In this document: piece by piece, positions 1-8,668 of the stretch | Layout: the number at the start of each line of letters is the position of its first letter | Numbering within the stretch: the stretch's first letter is position 1 | Origin: Halobacteriovoraceae bacterium | Lineage (GTDB): Bacteria > Bdellovibrionota > Bacteriovoracia > Bacteriovoracales > Bacteriovoracaceae | DNA: 64,000 nucleotides | Assembly (NCBI GenBank): GCA_002711995.1 | Contig: PASN01000009.1 | Location: 181,019 to 245,018, forward strand | Direction: 5' to 3' | Position numbers and translations under genes: made by a program | Notes under the pieces: model-generated | Told to the model about the DNA's origin: nothing | Databases searched by the model: none | What the model saw: only the letters and a program-made list of their open reading frames with translations

Positions 1-290
1 ACCTTTTGAGTGTCATCTTCAGAAGTGAAATCCAAAACAGTGTTTGGTAGATAAGCATTAGGACCTAGGTGTGCGCCATTGAAAATAACAAGCATCTTGT
101 GTGAGCTTAATTTTTTTCTAAACAGATCACTCATTGAGTTTAGATGGTCCGAGTGAACAATTACCAAATCACCCTCAAGGCCATTTGCCATTTCATAGGT
201 ATCGCAGTCTAGGCGAACTATTGGCAGTTCACATTCCTTTCCCTTATTAAGAAAGCTTGATATTTCTTCGCTCTTATCAATAATTATCAT
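1..290 (-). CDS. Unknown protein, N-terminal part only (runs off window start)
   Basis: An open frame starts with ATG at 290 and continues past the window edge, giving 96 visible residues (begins MIIIDKSEEISSFL). The visible part has alternating short beta-like hydrophobic stretches (LVIVHSD, MLVIFNG) and charged helices, as in a small alpha/beta domain, possibly receiver-like. I recognise no family and the rest of the protein is outside the window. It is divergent from the HD-GYP gene. The intervening stretch of about 170 bases contains nothing I can name except a four-codon ATG-to-TAA frame (432-446) just before the HD-GYP start. Confidence 0.6.
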   Translation of the reverse strand, partial: MIIIDKSEEISSFLNKGKECELPIVRLDCDTYEMANGLEGDLVIVHSDHLNSMSDLFRKKLSSHKMLVIFNGAHLGPNAYLPNTVLDFTSEDDTQK

Positions 291-458
291 TTAACCCCAT
301 TTAAAGATATGGCCGATTTTTCCTATTAGAATCGTTTAATTTTCATAACTTGGATGTCCGAGTCACGTGGTTCTGATTTTACTGTTTATTTTTATTTTTA
401 ACAACCGATTAGAAAAGGAGCTTTTGAAATTATGAGCAATTTTTAAATAGGTATTGTA

Positions 459-1226
459 ATGGCGAAGAAAAAGAGCAACGTAGTAAATTTAGACGAAAGA
501 AAAGAAGCTAAGGCCAAGTCTTCTAAGTCCTCAAGCAACAACATGATGGTTTCCATCATGAACATGACCAAGAGGATCGAGGAGCTAAAGACTGAAAAAC
601 AAAAGATTTGCGAGATGGCCGCCCGCACAATTCTCAAAGCTCTAGACGCCAAAGACAAATATACCTATGGTCACAGCATGCGTGTTACATATTTCTCAAT
701 GGTTTTGGGCAAAGAACTTGGACTGAACGACCAAGAAATGTACGACCTTCAACTATCCGCTCTTTTCCATGATATTGGAAAAATTGGAACACCTGACGCT
801 GTTTTAAACAAGCCAACAAGACTTAATGACGAAGAATTTAAGATAATGAAAAAACACCCTACGGAATCATATGAAATCCTTAAGGGTTTTTCTGTTTTTG
901 AAAAAGTGGCAAGATTTGCTAAGCACCACCATGAAAGATATGACGGAAGAGGTTATCCGGACGGGCTTAAGGGAGAGCAAATACCACTATACTCTAGAAT
1001 TATTCTTATCGCAGACACCTTTGACGCTATGACTTCAACAAGAGTCTATAGAAAAGGCCTTTCTTATCAAACCGCATACGAAGAATTGAACGAGTTCTCT
1101 GGTTCTCAATTTGATCCAGAATTAGTTGTTATGTTCATACGCGGCATGAAAAAAGAACAGGCGAAGAAAGAGGACAAGTTCTACATTCCGTTAATGGACG
1201 AAATGTACGAAAAAGACGCTGCTTAA
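459..1226 (+). CDS. HD-GYP domain protein, probable cyclic-di-GMP phosphodiesterase
   Basis: The 255-residue protein would hydrolyse the second messenger c-di-GMP in the cytoplasm. A lysine-rich, low-complexity N-terminus (about residues 1-35) and a short helix precede an HD-GYP domain of about 180 residues. The metal-binding HD pair is visible as HDIGKIG, and the GYP signature as HHERYDGRGYP, followed by the usual IADTFDAMTS segment. There is no receiver or membrane segment, so the input signal is unclear. In flagellated bacteria such enzymes usually bias cells toward motility. The ATG at 459 is the first in frame. The family call is firm; the enzymatic activity is inferred from intact motifs. 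Confidence 0.9.
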   Translation: MAKKKSNVVNLDERKEAKAKSSKSSSNNMMVSIMNMTKRIEELKTEKQKICEMAARTILKALDAKDKYTYGHSMRVTYFSMVLGKELGLNDQEMYDLQLSALFHDIGKIGTPDAVLNKPTRLNDEEFKIMKKHPTESYEILKGFSVFEKVARFAKHHHERYDGRGYPDGLKGEQIPLYSRIILIADTFDAMTSTRVYRKGLSYQTAYEELNEFSGSQFDPELVVMFIRGMKKEQAKKEDKFYIPLMDEMYEKDAA

Positions 1227-1227
1227 T

Positions 1228-2466
1228 TTATTTGCAAAAATCTGTATCAACGGTCATGTCAATTTTATATTGCTGCATGCTCGCACAGTCCATATCTGAA
1301 TCATAAAATTCATTTGGATAACACTGAACGGCCTCTGAGTTTTTAAGCCTCCATGCATAATTGTCTCCACACTGCTTAAAAGAAGCGGTGTCAACACATG
1401 CCCAGTGCTTGTCAACACAGTTATAAACAAGTCCTCTACCAACAGTTAGGTAGGACGGGGCCTCAGTTGGTTCGACCCTCTTGTTGTTAATAATTAAATC
1501 TTTCTTTTTCTTGGCCTCTTTTTCAAGTTCTCTTAGGATTGAGGTCGTGATCTGATCCTCATTCTCCCCTTCTCCTTCCATGACTTTATTTACGATCTCG
1601 TCATCAAAAGTAAGAAGTTCTTCTCCACTTGAATCAACCTCAGGTTGGTCAGGAAGAGAAACTTCGTAAGGAACCTCATCGGTAGAGTCATTGCTCCCCT
1701 CGTCATTGTCCTGAGTTGTTTCACTTGGTTGATTTACAATATTGTCTTCTTCAAAAAGATTATCGAGCTGACCTTCAACGTCTTCCACGGTCTCATTGTC
1801 AGAGCTACTGTCATCACTTGGAGAGAAGTCATCAACGGTATTGTCAATTTCAGAATCTGAAGGCTCAGGCTCAACTGGTTCAGGTTGAACAGGTTCAGGT
1901 TCAATTGGTTCAGGTTCAACCGGTTCAGGTTCAACCGGTTCAGGTTCAACCGGCTCAGGTTCAGGTTCAGGTTCAGGTTCAGTAGGTCTTGGTTCCTCCA
2001 CGGGAGCCGCCACTTTTTTCTTTTTCTTATACTTTGGAACAACTTTAGGGGCTGTTTTTGTACCCGTTTTTGTTTCAGGTTTTTCTTCATCCTCATGAAG
2101 AACAAGCAGAGCAAGCCCAATGATGATTACGATATGAATGACTTTTAGTTTCTTTTTTGGTTTTTCTTCCTCTTCCTCTTCATCCAAGTCATCTGTTTCT
2201 TCTTCACCTGCATCGCCTTTGGTCTTTTGTGGAAGGATTTTAGAAAGGAATGGCAATTGAGACAAAAGCTCTTGAAACTTAGAAGATGCCTTATCCCCCT
2301 GCTCGAGAGCTTCATCTTCCAACTCATCCAGTTCTTCCTCTTTGGATAGGTTGGTCACTGAGATTTCGCCAGTGGCGTCATCAGGATCCAATGAACCTGT
2401 AACTTCATCTTCAATATATTCATCTTGAACTTCGTCTAAGTCGTCATCACTCTTCTTTTTTGACAA
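1228..2466 (-). CDS. Acidic, single-pass membrane protein with PEP/VEP repeats and a Cys-containing C-terminal domain
   Basis: I do not recognise a family. The 412-residue protein has a very acidic N-terminus, a lysine cluster followed by one membrane segment (KVIHIVIIIGLALLVL, about residues 108-123), then a proline/glutamate spacer of PEPEPVEPEP type, an acidic Ser/Asp region, and a C-terminal domain of about 75 residues with six cysteines. This resembles proteins that anchor in the inner membrane and span the periplasm with a rigid proline-rich arm, but no TonB C-terminal fold is recognisable. The start is TTG at 2466. The frame stays open upstream to a TAG without any ATG or GTG, so the true N-terminus is uncertain. 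Confidence 0.7.
   Translation of the reverse strand: MSKKKSDDDLDEVQDEYIEDEVTGSLDPDDATGEISVTNLSKEEELDELEDEALEQGDKASSKFQELLSQLPFLSKILPQKTKGDAGEEETDDLDEEEEEEKPKKKLKVIHIVIIIGLALLVLHEDEEKPETKTGTKTAPKVVPKYKKKKKVAAPVEEPRPTEPEPEPEPEPVEPEPVEPEPVEPEPIEPEPVQPEPVEPEPSDSEIDNTVDDFSPSDDSSSDNETVEDVEGQLDNLFEEDNIVNQPSETTQDNDEGSNDSTDEVPYEVSLPDQPEVDSSGEELLTFDDEIVNKVMEGEGENEDQITTSILRELEKEAKKKKDLIINNKRVEPTEAPSYLTVGRGLVYNCVDKHWACVDTASFKQCGDNYAWRLKNSEAVQCYPNEFYDSDMDCASMQQYKIDMTVDTDFCK
1860..1985. repeat. Tandem short repeat coding for the PEPEPVEPEP arm
   Basis: A run of near-identical units built from the hexamer GGTTCA (plus strand), with AACCGG interruptions giving a local 15-18 base period. It lies wholly inside the minus-strand acidic membrane protein gene and codes for its proline/glutamate spacer. 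Such tracts change length by slippage, so the arm may vary between strains. Confidence 0.8.
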
Positions 2467-2601
2467 CTTTCCAGCGAGTTCTTTTAACCTATCTAAAATA
2501 GAAACACTCCATTGCTACACTTTTAGGTATCTAAATATAATAGTATTACAAACTTGTATGATTTTTAAGGAAAAACAGCAGTTCACAACCTACAGAGCAA
2601 A

Positions 2602-3549
2602 TCACTCCAGTATAGTTGTAACTAAACTATTTAACTGAGACTCGCTGTCCGCACTCACAAAACATAGTTGAAAAAGGTTTTCCTCCGGTGACAACCACGT
2701 ATAGTGCCTTCCTTCAGCTTTTCTATCGCTCAATATCAGTAACGCCCCATAAGGAGATTTAAAAAATGATTTGAGCCTATAAGCAATAAACCCCATGGTT
2801 TTTCTCACATTAACTTCACAAACAGGAGCAAGTTTAAGTTCATCCCCATCCCTATACTGGTAAGAATCAATGGAGAAAGGATAATTTGCACCCAGTCCTA
2901 GGTAAAAGTCGATAGTCATACTTATGATCTTTTCGTAACCTTCGGGCACTTTAAATGGCGCAAGTTTAGTCCCTTTGTACTGAAATTTCTCATCAACAAG
3001 ATTCTCGTAGGTAATGACTTCCTTTTCAGAAAGAACTAGGCTGCTAAAATCAACGGTCCTATTTCTCAAAGGCTCTTCAATTAGTTTTAAACCGCTAGAT
3101 AGGATCCTTTTTATTTTTTTGCCATCCTTTGGATACTTTAAATGACCTCTTCCGCTAAATTCTCCGGGTAATTTATAAATTTTACCTTCTTCAAATCTTG
3201 TGTTTGGATCATCCAAGATTTTTGCTTCAGTTTCAAGGCCATTTTCAATAGAAAATTTTGTACTCGTTATCTTCGATTGCAAAGCTTGATCTCTTTCAAG
3301 ATCACCTACTTCGCACCACCAATTATGAACATTCTTGTTAAAGGAGGTTGTTTTAAACTCTCTGCCTGTAAGGCCTTGAATGTGGTCAATAAATGCTTTG
3401 GAGTATTTCTTATTTGTGAAGATGGGTTCATCCTCGAAGAAATGAATTAGATATTCAAACTCTTGATTAATCTTATTTGAGCTTTGCTTATAGTGCTCTT
3501 TGCCGCTAAACAGAAAACTTTCATAGTCCGCGTTAAATAGCCAACTCAC
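2602..3549 (-). CDS. ATP-grasp-like protein paired with the DUF455 gene
   Basis: A protein of about 315 residues. The segment PGEFSGRGHLKYP resembles the glycine-rich nucleotide-binding loop of ATP-grasp ligases, and the late EVNVRKTMG resembles their metal-binding E-x-N-x-R motif. It would therefore join a carboxylate to an amine or thiol using ATP, substrate unknown. It follows the ferritin-like DUF455 gene with a four-base GTGA overlap if GTG at 3549 is the start (TTG at 3555 is the alternative, with a worse-placed ribosome site). Tight coupling argues that the two proteins act in one pathway. Family assignment is from motif reading only. Confidence 0.7.
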   Translation of the reverse strand: MSWLFNADYESFLFSGKEHYKQSSNKINQEFEYLIHFFEDEPIFTNKKYSKAFIDHIQGLTGREFKTTSFNKNVHNWWCEVGDLERDQALQSKITSTKFSIENGLETEAKILDDPNTRFEEGKIYKLPGEFSGRGHLKYPKDGKKIKRILSSGLKLIEEPLRNRTVDFSSLVLSEKEVITYENLVDEKFQYKGTKLAPFKVPEGYEKIISMTIDFYLGLGANYPFSIDSYQYRDGDELKLAPVCEVNVRKTMGFIAYRLKSFFKSPYGALLILSDRKAEGRHYTWLSPEENLFQLCFVSADSESQLNSLVTTILE

Positions 3550-4361
3550 TTCCAATCTCTTCTGTTCGTTACTTTAAATTCGTCCTTATAGCCCTTAACT
3601 TTTTGAATAAACTCTTCATCAAGTTTTGCTTTTCGCCTTGCTTCTTCAAGAAACAACTTTCCTTTCGCTCTTGCTGGAGTCAATGGCCATGGCAGACTCT
3701 CGTTATAATAAGTCCATAAGTCTTTATCTTGCTTCCACCTATCCATGTATCTAGCCCCAAGCTGGACATGGCTAATCTCATCCTCATAAACAACTTTTAG
3801 AATATTCGCGGTTTTTTCATCTCCAAGCTGTCTGAAGACCTTTTCATAAAAGTGGGCAAAGTCCAGGTTTGCGGCCTCGAAAGTCAGAGACATCACAGCA
3901 CAAAACTGTTCTGGTGTTTTAAGTTTTGGCATTTGCTTCCAAAAGAAATCATTTAGTGGAAAATCTCCAAATTCATAACCAATATCATTCATTCTTTTTG
4001 AATAAAGATTGAAGTGTTTTTGTTCGTCTTTAAGGGCCTTGAAGATTCCTTGCTTGAAACGTCTTTGCTCCTCAGTTTCATGAGGATAGATAATTAAGGC
4101 CATCGCCATCATTTCAACCGCGAGTAGCTCATGGTTGGCAAAACTGTTGAGCGCTTGTGCCTTCTTTTCTTCAATGTGAAAATGCCCCTTGGGGAATTTC
4201 ATCTGTTTATCTGAAAGTTTAATCTTCTTATCTCTTTCTGGATATTCGAGACTAAAGTCAGGCAAACAGGCCTGATTGAACTCAATCTTTTCACAATCGA
4301 ACAATTTTGATTTTAAATTGCTGCCAAGAAGAATTTCCTTAGCAAAATCAACTACTTCCAT
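3546..4361 (-). CDS. DUF455 family ferritin-like protein
   Basis: The 271-residue helical protein shows the paired carboxylate/histidine motifs of the ferritin-like fold: HELLAVEMMA, DEQKHFNLY, TFEAANLDF and DEISHVQLG. These are spaced as in a four-helix di-iron bundle. DUF455 members have no firmly established reaction; a di-iron oxygenase or hydroxylase role is the usual inference. The C-terminus (VTNRRDW) is typical for the family. The stop codon is TGA, which overlaps the start of the downstream ATP-grasp-like gene. The promoter would lie in the short gap shared with the divergent gene at 4443. Confidence 0.85.
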   Translation of the reverse strand: MEVVDFAKEILLGSNLKSKLFDCEKIEFNQACLPDFSLEYPERDKKIKLSDKQMKFPKGHFHIEEKKAQALNSFANHELLAVEMMAMALIIYPHETEEQRRFKQGIFKALKDEQKHFNLYSKRMNDIGYEFGDFPLNDFFWKQMPKLKTPEQFCAVMSLTFEAANLDFAHFYEKVFRQLGDEKTANILKVVYEDEISHVQLGARYMDRWKQDKDLWTYYNESLPWPLTPARAKGKLFLEEARRKAKLDEEFIQKVKGYKDEFKVTNRRDWK

Positions 4362-4442
4362 ACATCTCCAAAAAGCATTTTAAACCAATTTTTCTAAAGG
4401 AAAGACCATAACTATCCGATAAATGATAAAATAGGAGTATAA

Positions 4443-5996
4443 ATGCCCAAGCTATTTCTTATACTTGCGTTACTTTTTACATTTAACAGCTATTCGCAAG
4501 CAAAACAATATCTTAATCCACAGGCCTACTTTGATGTCGCTGAAAAGCTAGAGGGTGGACCTGATGGCATATCTTACTATCAAGTGATGCCTGAATATGA
4601 AAAGAATGCGGACCCTGAACGTCAAGTTGCTTTGGAGTTTTACTTTGGTGAGTATGACGGATCGGAAAAATCCAAAAGACAGCTTGAATGGATCAAAGAA
4701 CTTATTGAACAAGATAAGGCCACGGCCCCAAGTTTCACAATGGAAACCTTGGTTACTGGCAGACACGCTGAAGGTCTTGAGAAAAGCGATGAAATAGATG
4801 AAATGATCAAGGCATTGAATGCGAAGAATATCGCGTTCGATGAGATGCCTGAATACCTTTTTGAAGAGGGTAAATCCAGAAATCCCTCCTCTACCAAAGA
4901 CATGTTAAATAAAGTAAAAGGCTTTGCTCTAGACCAAAGAAACTTTTGGACGTTTGTCCGTGGCGCATCTGGAGCTGCTGGGGTTTATGCTGGACTGGTG
5001 CTCACAAGTGGAGTTAGTCCAGGTGTTGCTGCAATTGCAGCCTTGGTGCCTGGACTTGCATCAGGAGCAATAACTTATCACCTAGGCAAATTTGGTAGAT
5101 GGATCACTAATGGGAAGTGGATCGATCACATGCTTCGTTCAGACGGGATTGTGGCCAGAAATCTTAGAAAGGCTTTTAGGGTATCGCCACAGCGGTATGC
5201 TGCAAACTTAAAGAAAAACCATGGCAAACTCGTAAGAAGTTACCCACTCATGAACTACGACTCACCTGAGTATGTAAAAATGATGGCCGATCTAGAGACA
5301 AGCAAAAATTTTAATAAAGTGGTAACTAGACTTAAGGTCTTTGAAGAAAACATTAAATGGTACCTCACCGAAGTCGCTTTTACAGGAATTGCTTTCAAGG
5401 CGCCTCAAGTGACACTTGGTATCGCAGCATACACTTCTGCCATAACTACCATTAATGACACATTGATTGGAGCTACCCTAGGTTTTGCAGCACAAGGTCC
5501 AGGGGATATTGCTATACAGTTGCACAAGTTCAAAAAGCTTGGGGCCTTGAAAGAAAAAATTCAACAGGGGGAGCACCCTAATCCCACAAAAGAGATACAA
5601 TTTAAGGGGCAAACAGTTAGTAAAACATTGCTGGAAGAAATAGATATGGTTCTATCCACAAATAAAGATTACGGTAACTACACAGTTGGCAAGCACTCCC
5701 ACAAAGTTCTTAGAGGTATTGAGAACTGGTCTAGAGCTGCTGCCACTGGACTTTCATTTTTCTCTGTGGCGGGTGTCGCACTTGAGATTGCAGGCGTGCC
5801 TGCAGCTAGGCCACTACTTATTGGAGTGGGAATCGGTGGAGCAGCGTACCTGGCCCAAGTAAAGGGCTGGATTAACTTGAGTGCGCCAAAAGCTGTGACA
5901 AAAAAATATCAATCGATGCTGAATAAATCTAAAGACTTCGTGCATGGAATAACTACCAGATACTGTCAGCAAAAGTTTTTACCTAGAATCAATTAG
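4443..5996 (+). CDS. Secreted or membrane-associated protein of unknown function
   Basis: The 517-residue protein starts with a clear signal peptide (MPKLFLILALLFTFNSYSQA, cleavage near residue 20). The mature part has a charged N-terminal domain, then alanine/glycine-rich hydrophobic hairpins at about 175-215, 315-350 and 430-475 that could be membrane segments, separated by basic amphipathic stretches. I recognise no family. Hydrophobic hairpins in an exported protein suggest membrane insertion or pore formation, but that is only a structural impression. Its stop overlaps the end of the convergent helicase gene by four bases. Confidence 0.7.
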   Translation: MPKLFLILALLFTFNSYSQAKQYLNPQAYFDVAEKLEGGPDGISYYQVMPEYEKNADPERQVALEFYFGEYDGSEKSKRQLEWIKELIEQDKATAPSFTMETLVTGRHAEGLEKSDEIDEMIKALNAKNIAFDEMPEYLFEEGKSRNPSSTKDMLNKVKGFALDQRNFWTFVRGASGAAGVYAGLVLTSGVSPGVAAIAALVPGLASGAITYHLGKFGRWITNGKWIDHMLRSDGIVARNLRKAFRVSPQRYAANLKKNHGKLVRSYPLMNYDSPEYVKMMADLETSKNFNKVVTRLKVFEENIKWYLTEVAFTGIAFKAPQVTLGIAAYTSAITTINDTLIGATLGFAAQGPGDIAIQLHKFKKLGALKEKIQQGEHPNPTKEIQFKGQTVSKTLLEEIDMVLSTNKDYGNYTVGKHSHKVLRGIENWSRAAATGLSFFSVAGVALEIAGVPAARPLLIGVGIGGAAYLAQVKGWINLSAPKAVTKKYQSMLNKSKDFVHGITTRYCQQKFLPRIN

Positions 5997-8662
5997 CCTT
6001 TAGTGAATGGGGAGCTTTTTTTAGCTCCTCTTTTTTTGGCCCCTGGCCTTTTTCCACGCTTTTTACTCGGTTTGCCTTTAGGGGGTCTGGAATCCTTTCC
6101 ATATTTTGGTTTGCCAGGACCGCGTCCTTTATTGCCTCCAGATCTATTCGCATCCCCTCTTCTTCTAGGTCTGCTAAATCTTCTGGCACCAAAACACGCT
6201 TCACAGATATTAAAGTCAAAACTCTCCGGCAGCTTCACACCACAAGATGAGCAGCGCTGAGAGACCTTTTCTGAAAGAAGCTGATTAAGCTTTTCAATGG
6301 CCGCCATCTTATTGGCCAACAAGTCTTTTTCAGAGAAACTAAAATTATTATTATCAAAGTGTCTTGCAAGCCACTGATAGAGCTCAACACATTTAATTGC
6401 GCGCTCTAGGTAGTCAATGTCATCACTCTCCTCATCAACTTCTTCATTGATGATTGGGTTCTCTTTCACATAATGGCTGGCAATCCACACAAAATACTGA
6501 ACATGCTCCAAAAGTCCTAAATTAACAGGAGCGCATGAGAAACCAAAGACCTCGCTGTCGCTAAGTTTATTTTGTTCATCAACACCCTCGACCATCTCAG
6601 TGACTTCAATCATTTCTTTAAGATCAACGCAGTAGAAAGGCTTCTCAAAAGTCATGGTGTTGAAAAGCCTTAAAAACTCTGAAAGGTGCAGGGTTTTTAA
6701 GCTATTCTCTTCAAGAGCTTTATTAACTGATCTAAATATCTCCAAGTCCGGCCCAACCATCGCAAGCTCTTTTTGATCGAGATCGGTGTTGAGGGCCGTG
6801 CGAATTATATCTAATCCATCATCCACTTTTTTAAGGGCTGTAACCTTTCCTTCTGGGAATCTGCCAAATCTTCCGGCACGTCCAGCGATCTGTTTAATCT
6901 CGCTTTCCGTGATTGGATGTTCTTTGCTGTTATAAAATTTGCTAGTTGCAGAGAACACAATTCTCTTAATAGGAAGATTCATACCCATGGCAATGGCATC
7001 AGTGGAAACCATGATATCGGTCTCTCCCTGATCAAACTTTCTCGCCTGCTCTCTTCTAACTTCAGGAGAGAGTCTTCCATAAACAATGGAGACCTTGAAT
7101 CCAAGTTTTTCAAGGTCCATCTTGTATTTAAGGGCGTTTCTTCTAGAAAAGACAATTAGAGCATCATGCTTCTCAAGCTCTGTGAGCTTAATCTGTTTGT
7201 TCATGACATCTAATTTGGTCATTCTTGTATATTCTTTAATCTCTAGTTCATCTCCAGTTAAAGAGAGAATTTGCTTAACCAGATCTAAAACAGAATGATC
7301 ACCACAAAGGTGAATTTCATCAGCATTGATATTCACCAGCGCTCGAGTCCATGCCCATCCACGCTGGATATCTGTAATCATTTGAATTTCATCAATAACC
7401 ACAACATCAAAAGCTTCACTCATTCTTGCCATCTCTATTGTGGATGAATAGTGAGTGGCCCCCGGTTGCTCTATGACTTCTTCGCCAGTTAAGAGGTTTG
7501 TGACAACGCCTTTATCGTTCAAGGTATCGTACAACTCACTTGCTAGAAGTCTAAGAGGTGCGAGGTAGCAGCCATGTTCGGCCTTTGCAAGAGCTTCGAT
7601 TGCATTGTAGGTTTTTCCAGAGTTTGTAGGACCCATGTGATAAACGATCTTTCTCGTTTTTCTGCGAGCCTCGCTATGCACCCAGAATTGTCCTAAGTAT
7701 TCACGAAGAATCGTTGCAGAAATGTCCTTTCTCTTGAAGGCCATTACTGAGCGGGTTAGCTTTAAAAACTCTCTTTTAAGAATTCCCGGACTTTTCCACA
7801 TTCCTAGTCCAAGCTGAGTGAAGAATCTATCATACTCTTCGCTTGTGATGAGATCTGGAGATATGTCTTCTTCATCCAGTATGGAATTAAAGAATGTTAT
7901 TAGTCTTTCTCTATAGACTCGGCCTAGCTCAGTGTTTGGACCGAGCTTGCTTTTAAGCTCCATCTTAATGTCTGAATCAAGCTTGTTAAGAGAGCCTCTT
8001 TTAAGTTTATACCTTATTCTTTGAAGGTTTTTTTCAATTCGTTTTTTGAGTTTGCTGTAATAGTCGCTTATAAAACTGATCTTTTTATCAAGCACCAGCT
8101 CATGCAAAGCATCCTCCGCCTGCGCGATAATTTCAACGTGGTCTTTAAACACCTGGTCGCGAAGCTTTGCTCTAAAATCAGCAATACACTTCTGGCAAGG
8201 ACATTCCAGCGCATTTGGTTTTAATTCCGTGGAAAACCTTTCTTTTATAAGCTCTTGGGCCTCAAGGTGATTGTTTCTAACCACCACTTCCCAATCCTTA
8301 AAGGACAGAACGTAATTATCCACAAGTTCGTTGGATATCTCTTGTCCAGGAATAAGAGGAAGGCTTTCTTTATCTGGAAGAATGAAGTCATCGAGAAAAC
8401 ATGTTTCAACAATAGACTCTCTGTCAGTTAGCTGTTTTATGGATCCATACTCTTTTTCGAATACGGCCTCAAGACTAGGATAGTCTTCAAAAAGAGAAAA
8501 GGCGCTCTCAGCAATTTGCTTTAGCGCCTGAAGTATTAAGTTGGCCTGATCAAGAGATCGAAGTTCCTCATCGTTTTCAGGGTCTTCATTGTAAGCAAGA
8601 ATCGCCTGTCTTGAGTTTTCTAAGTTGTCTTCGATCTCTTTATATATGTCCAAATTCTTCAA
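5993..8662 (-). CDS. SUV3-like superfamily 2 RNA helicase with zinc-ribbon and basic tail
   Basis: The 889-residue protein matches SUV3, the ATP-dependent RNA helicase of the mitochondrial degradosome. Walker A is GPTNSGKT (344-351), motif II DEIQ (424-427), and motif VI QIAGRAGRFGR, with the SUV3-type GMNLPIKRI segment between. About 330 residues precede the helicase core, including a CPCQKC cluster. After the core comes a zinc-ribbon-like CSSC...CEAC pair and a lysine/arginine/glycine tail of about 60 residues likely to bind RNA. It probably unwinds structured RNA for decay. The extended N-terminus, zinc ribbon and tail go beyond the mitochondrial architecture. The family call is strong; the RNA targets are unknown. 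Confidence 0.92.
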   Translation of the reverse strand: MKNLDIYKEIEDNLENSRQAILAYNEDPENDEELRSLDQANLILQALKQIAESAFSLFEDYPSLEAVFEKEYGSIKQLTDRESIVETCFLDDFILPDKESLPLIPGQEISNELVDNYVLSFKDWEVVVRNNHLEAQELIKERFSTELKPNALECPCQKCIADFRAKLRDQVFKDHVEIIAQAEDALHELVLDKKISFISDYYSKLKKRIEKNLQRIRYKLKRGSLNKLDSDIKMELKSKLGPNTELGRVYRERLITFFNSILDEEDISPDLITSEEYDRFFTQLGLGMWKSPGILKREFLKLTRSVMAFKRKDISATILREYLGQFWVHSEARRKTRKIVYHMGPTNSGKTYNAIEALAKAEHGCYLAPLRLLASELYDTLNDKGVVTNLLTGEEVIEQPGATHYSSTIEMARMSEAFDVVVIDEIQMITDIQRGWAWTRALVNINADEIHLCGDHSVLDLVKQILSLTGDELEIKEYTRMTKLDVMNKQIKLTELEKHDALIVFSRRNALKYKMDLEKLGFKVSIVYGRLSPEVRREQARKFDQGETDIMVSTDAIAMGMNLPIKRIVFSATSKFYNSKEHPITESEIKQIAGRAGRFGRFPEGKVTALKKVDDGLDIIRTALNTDLDQKELAMVGPDLEIFRSVNKALEENSLKTLHLSEFLRLFNTMTFEKPFYCVDLKEMIEVTEMVEGVDEQNKLSDSEVFGFSCAPVNLGLLEHVQYFVWIASHYVKENPIINEEVDEESDDIDYLERAIKCVELYQWLARHFDNNNFSFSEKDLLANKMAAIEKLNQLLSEKVSQRCSSCGVKLPESFDFNICEACFGARRFSRPRRRGDANRSGGNKGRGPGKPKYGKDSRPPKGKPSKKRGKRPGAKKRGAKKSSPFTKG

Positions 8663-8668
8663 ATAGTT

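Noticed and set aside
432-446. Four-codon leader frame (MSNF) before the HD-GYP gene
   Set aside because: It has a fair AAAAGGAG site, but such short frames are common by chance and there is no attenuator-like structure around it.
1860-1985. CRISPR-like array
   Set aside because: The short repeats have no unique spacers and code for a PEPEP arm in frame.
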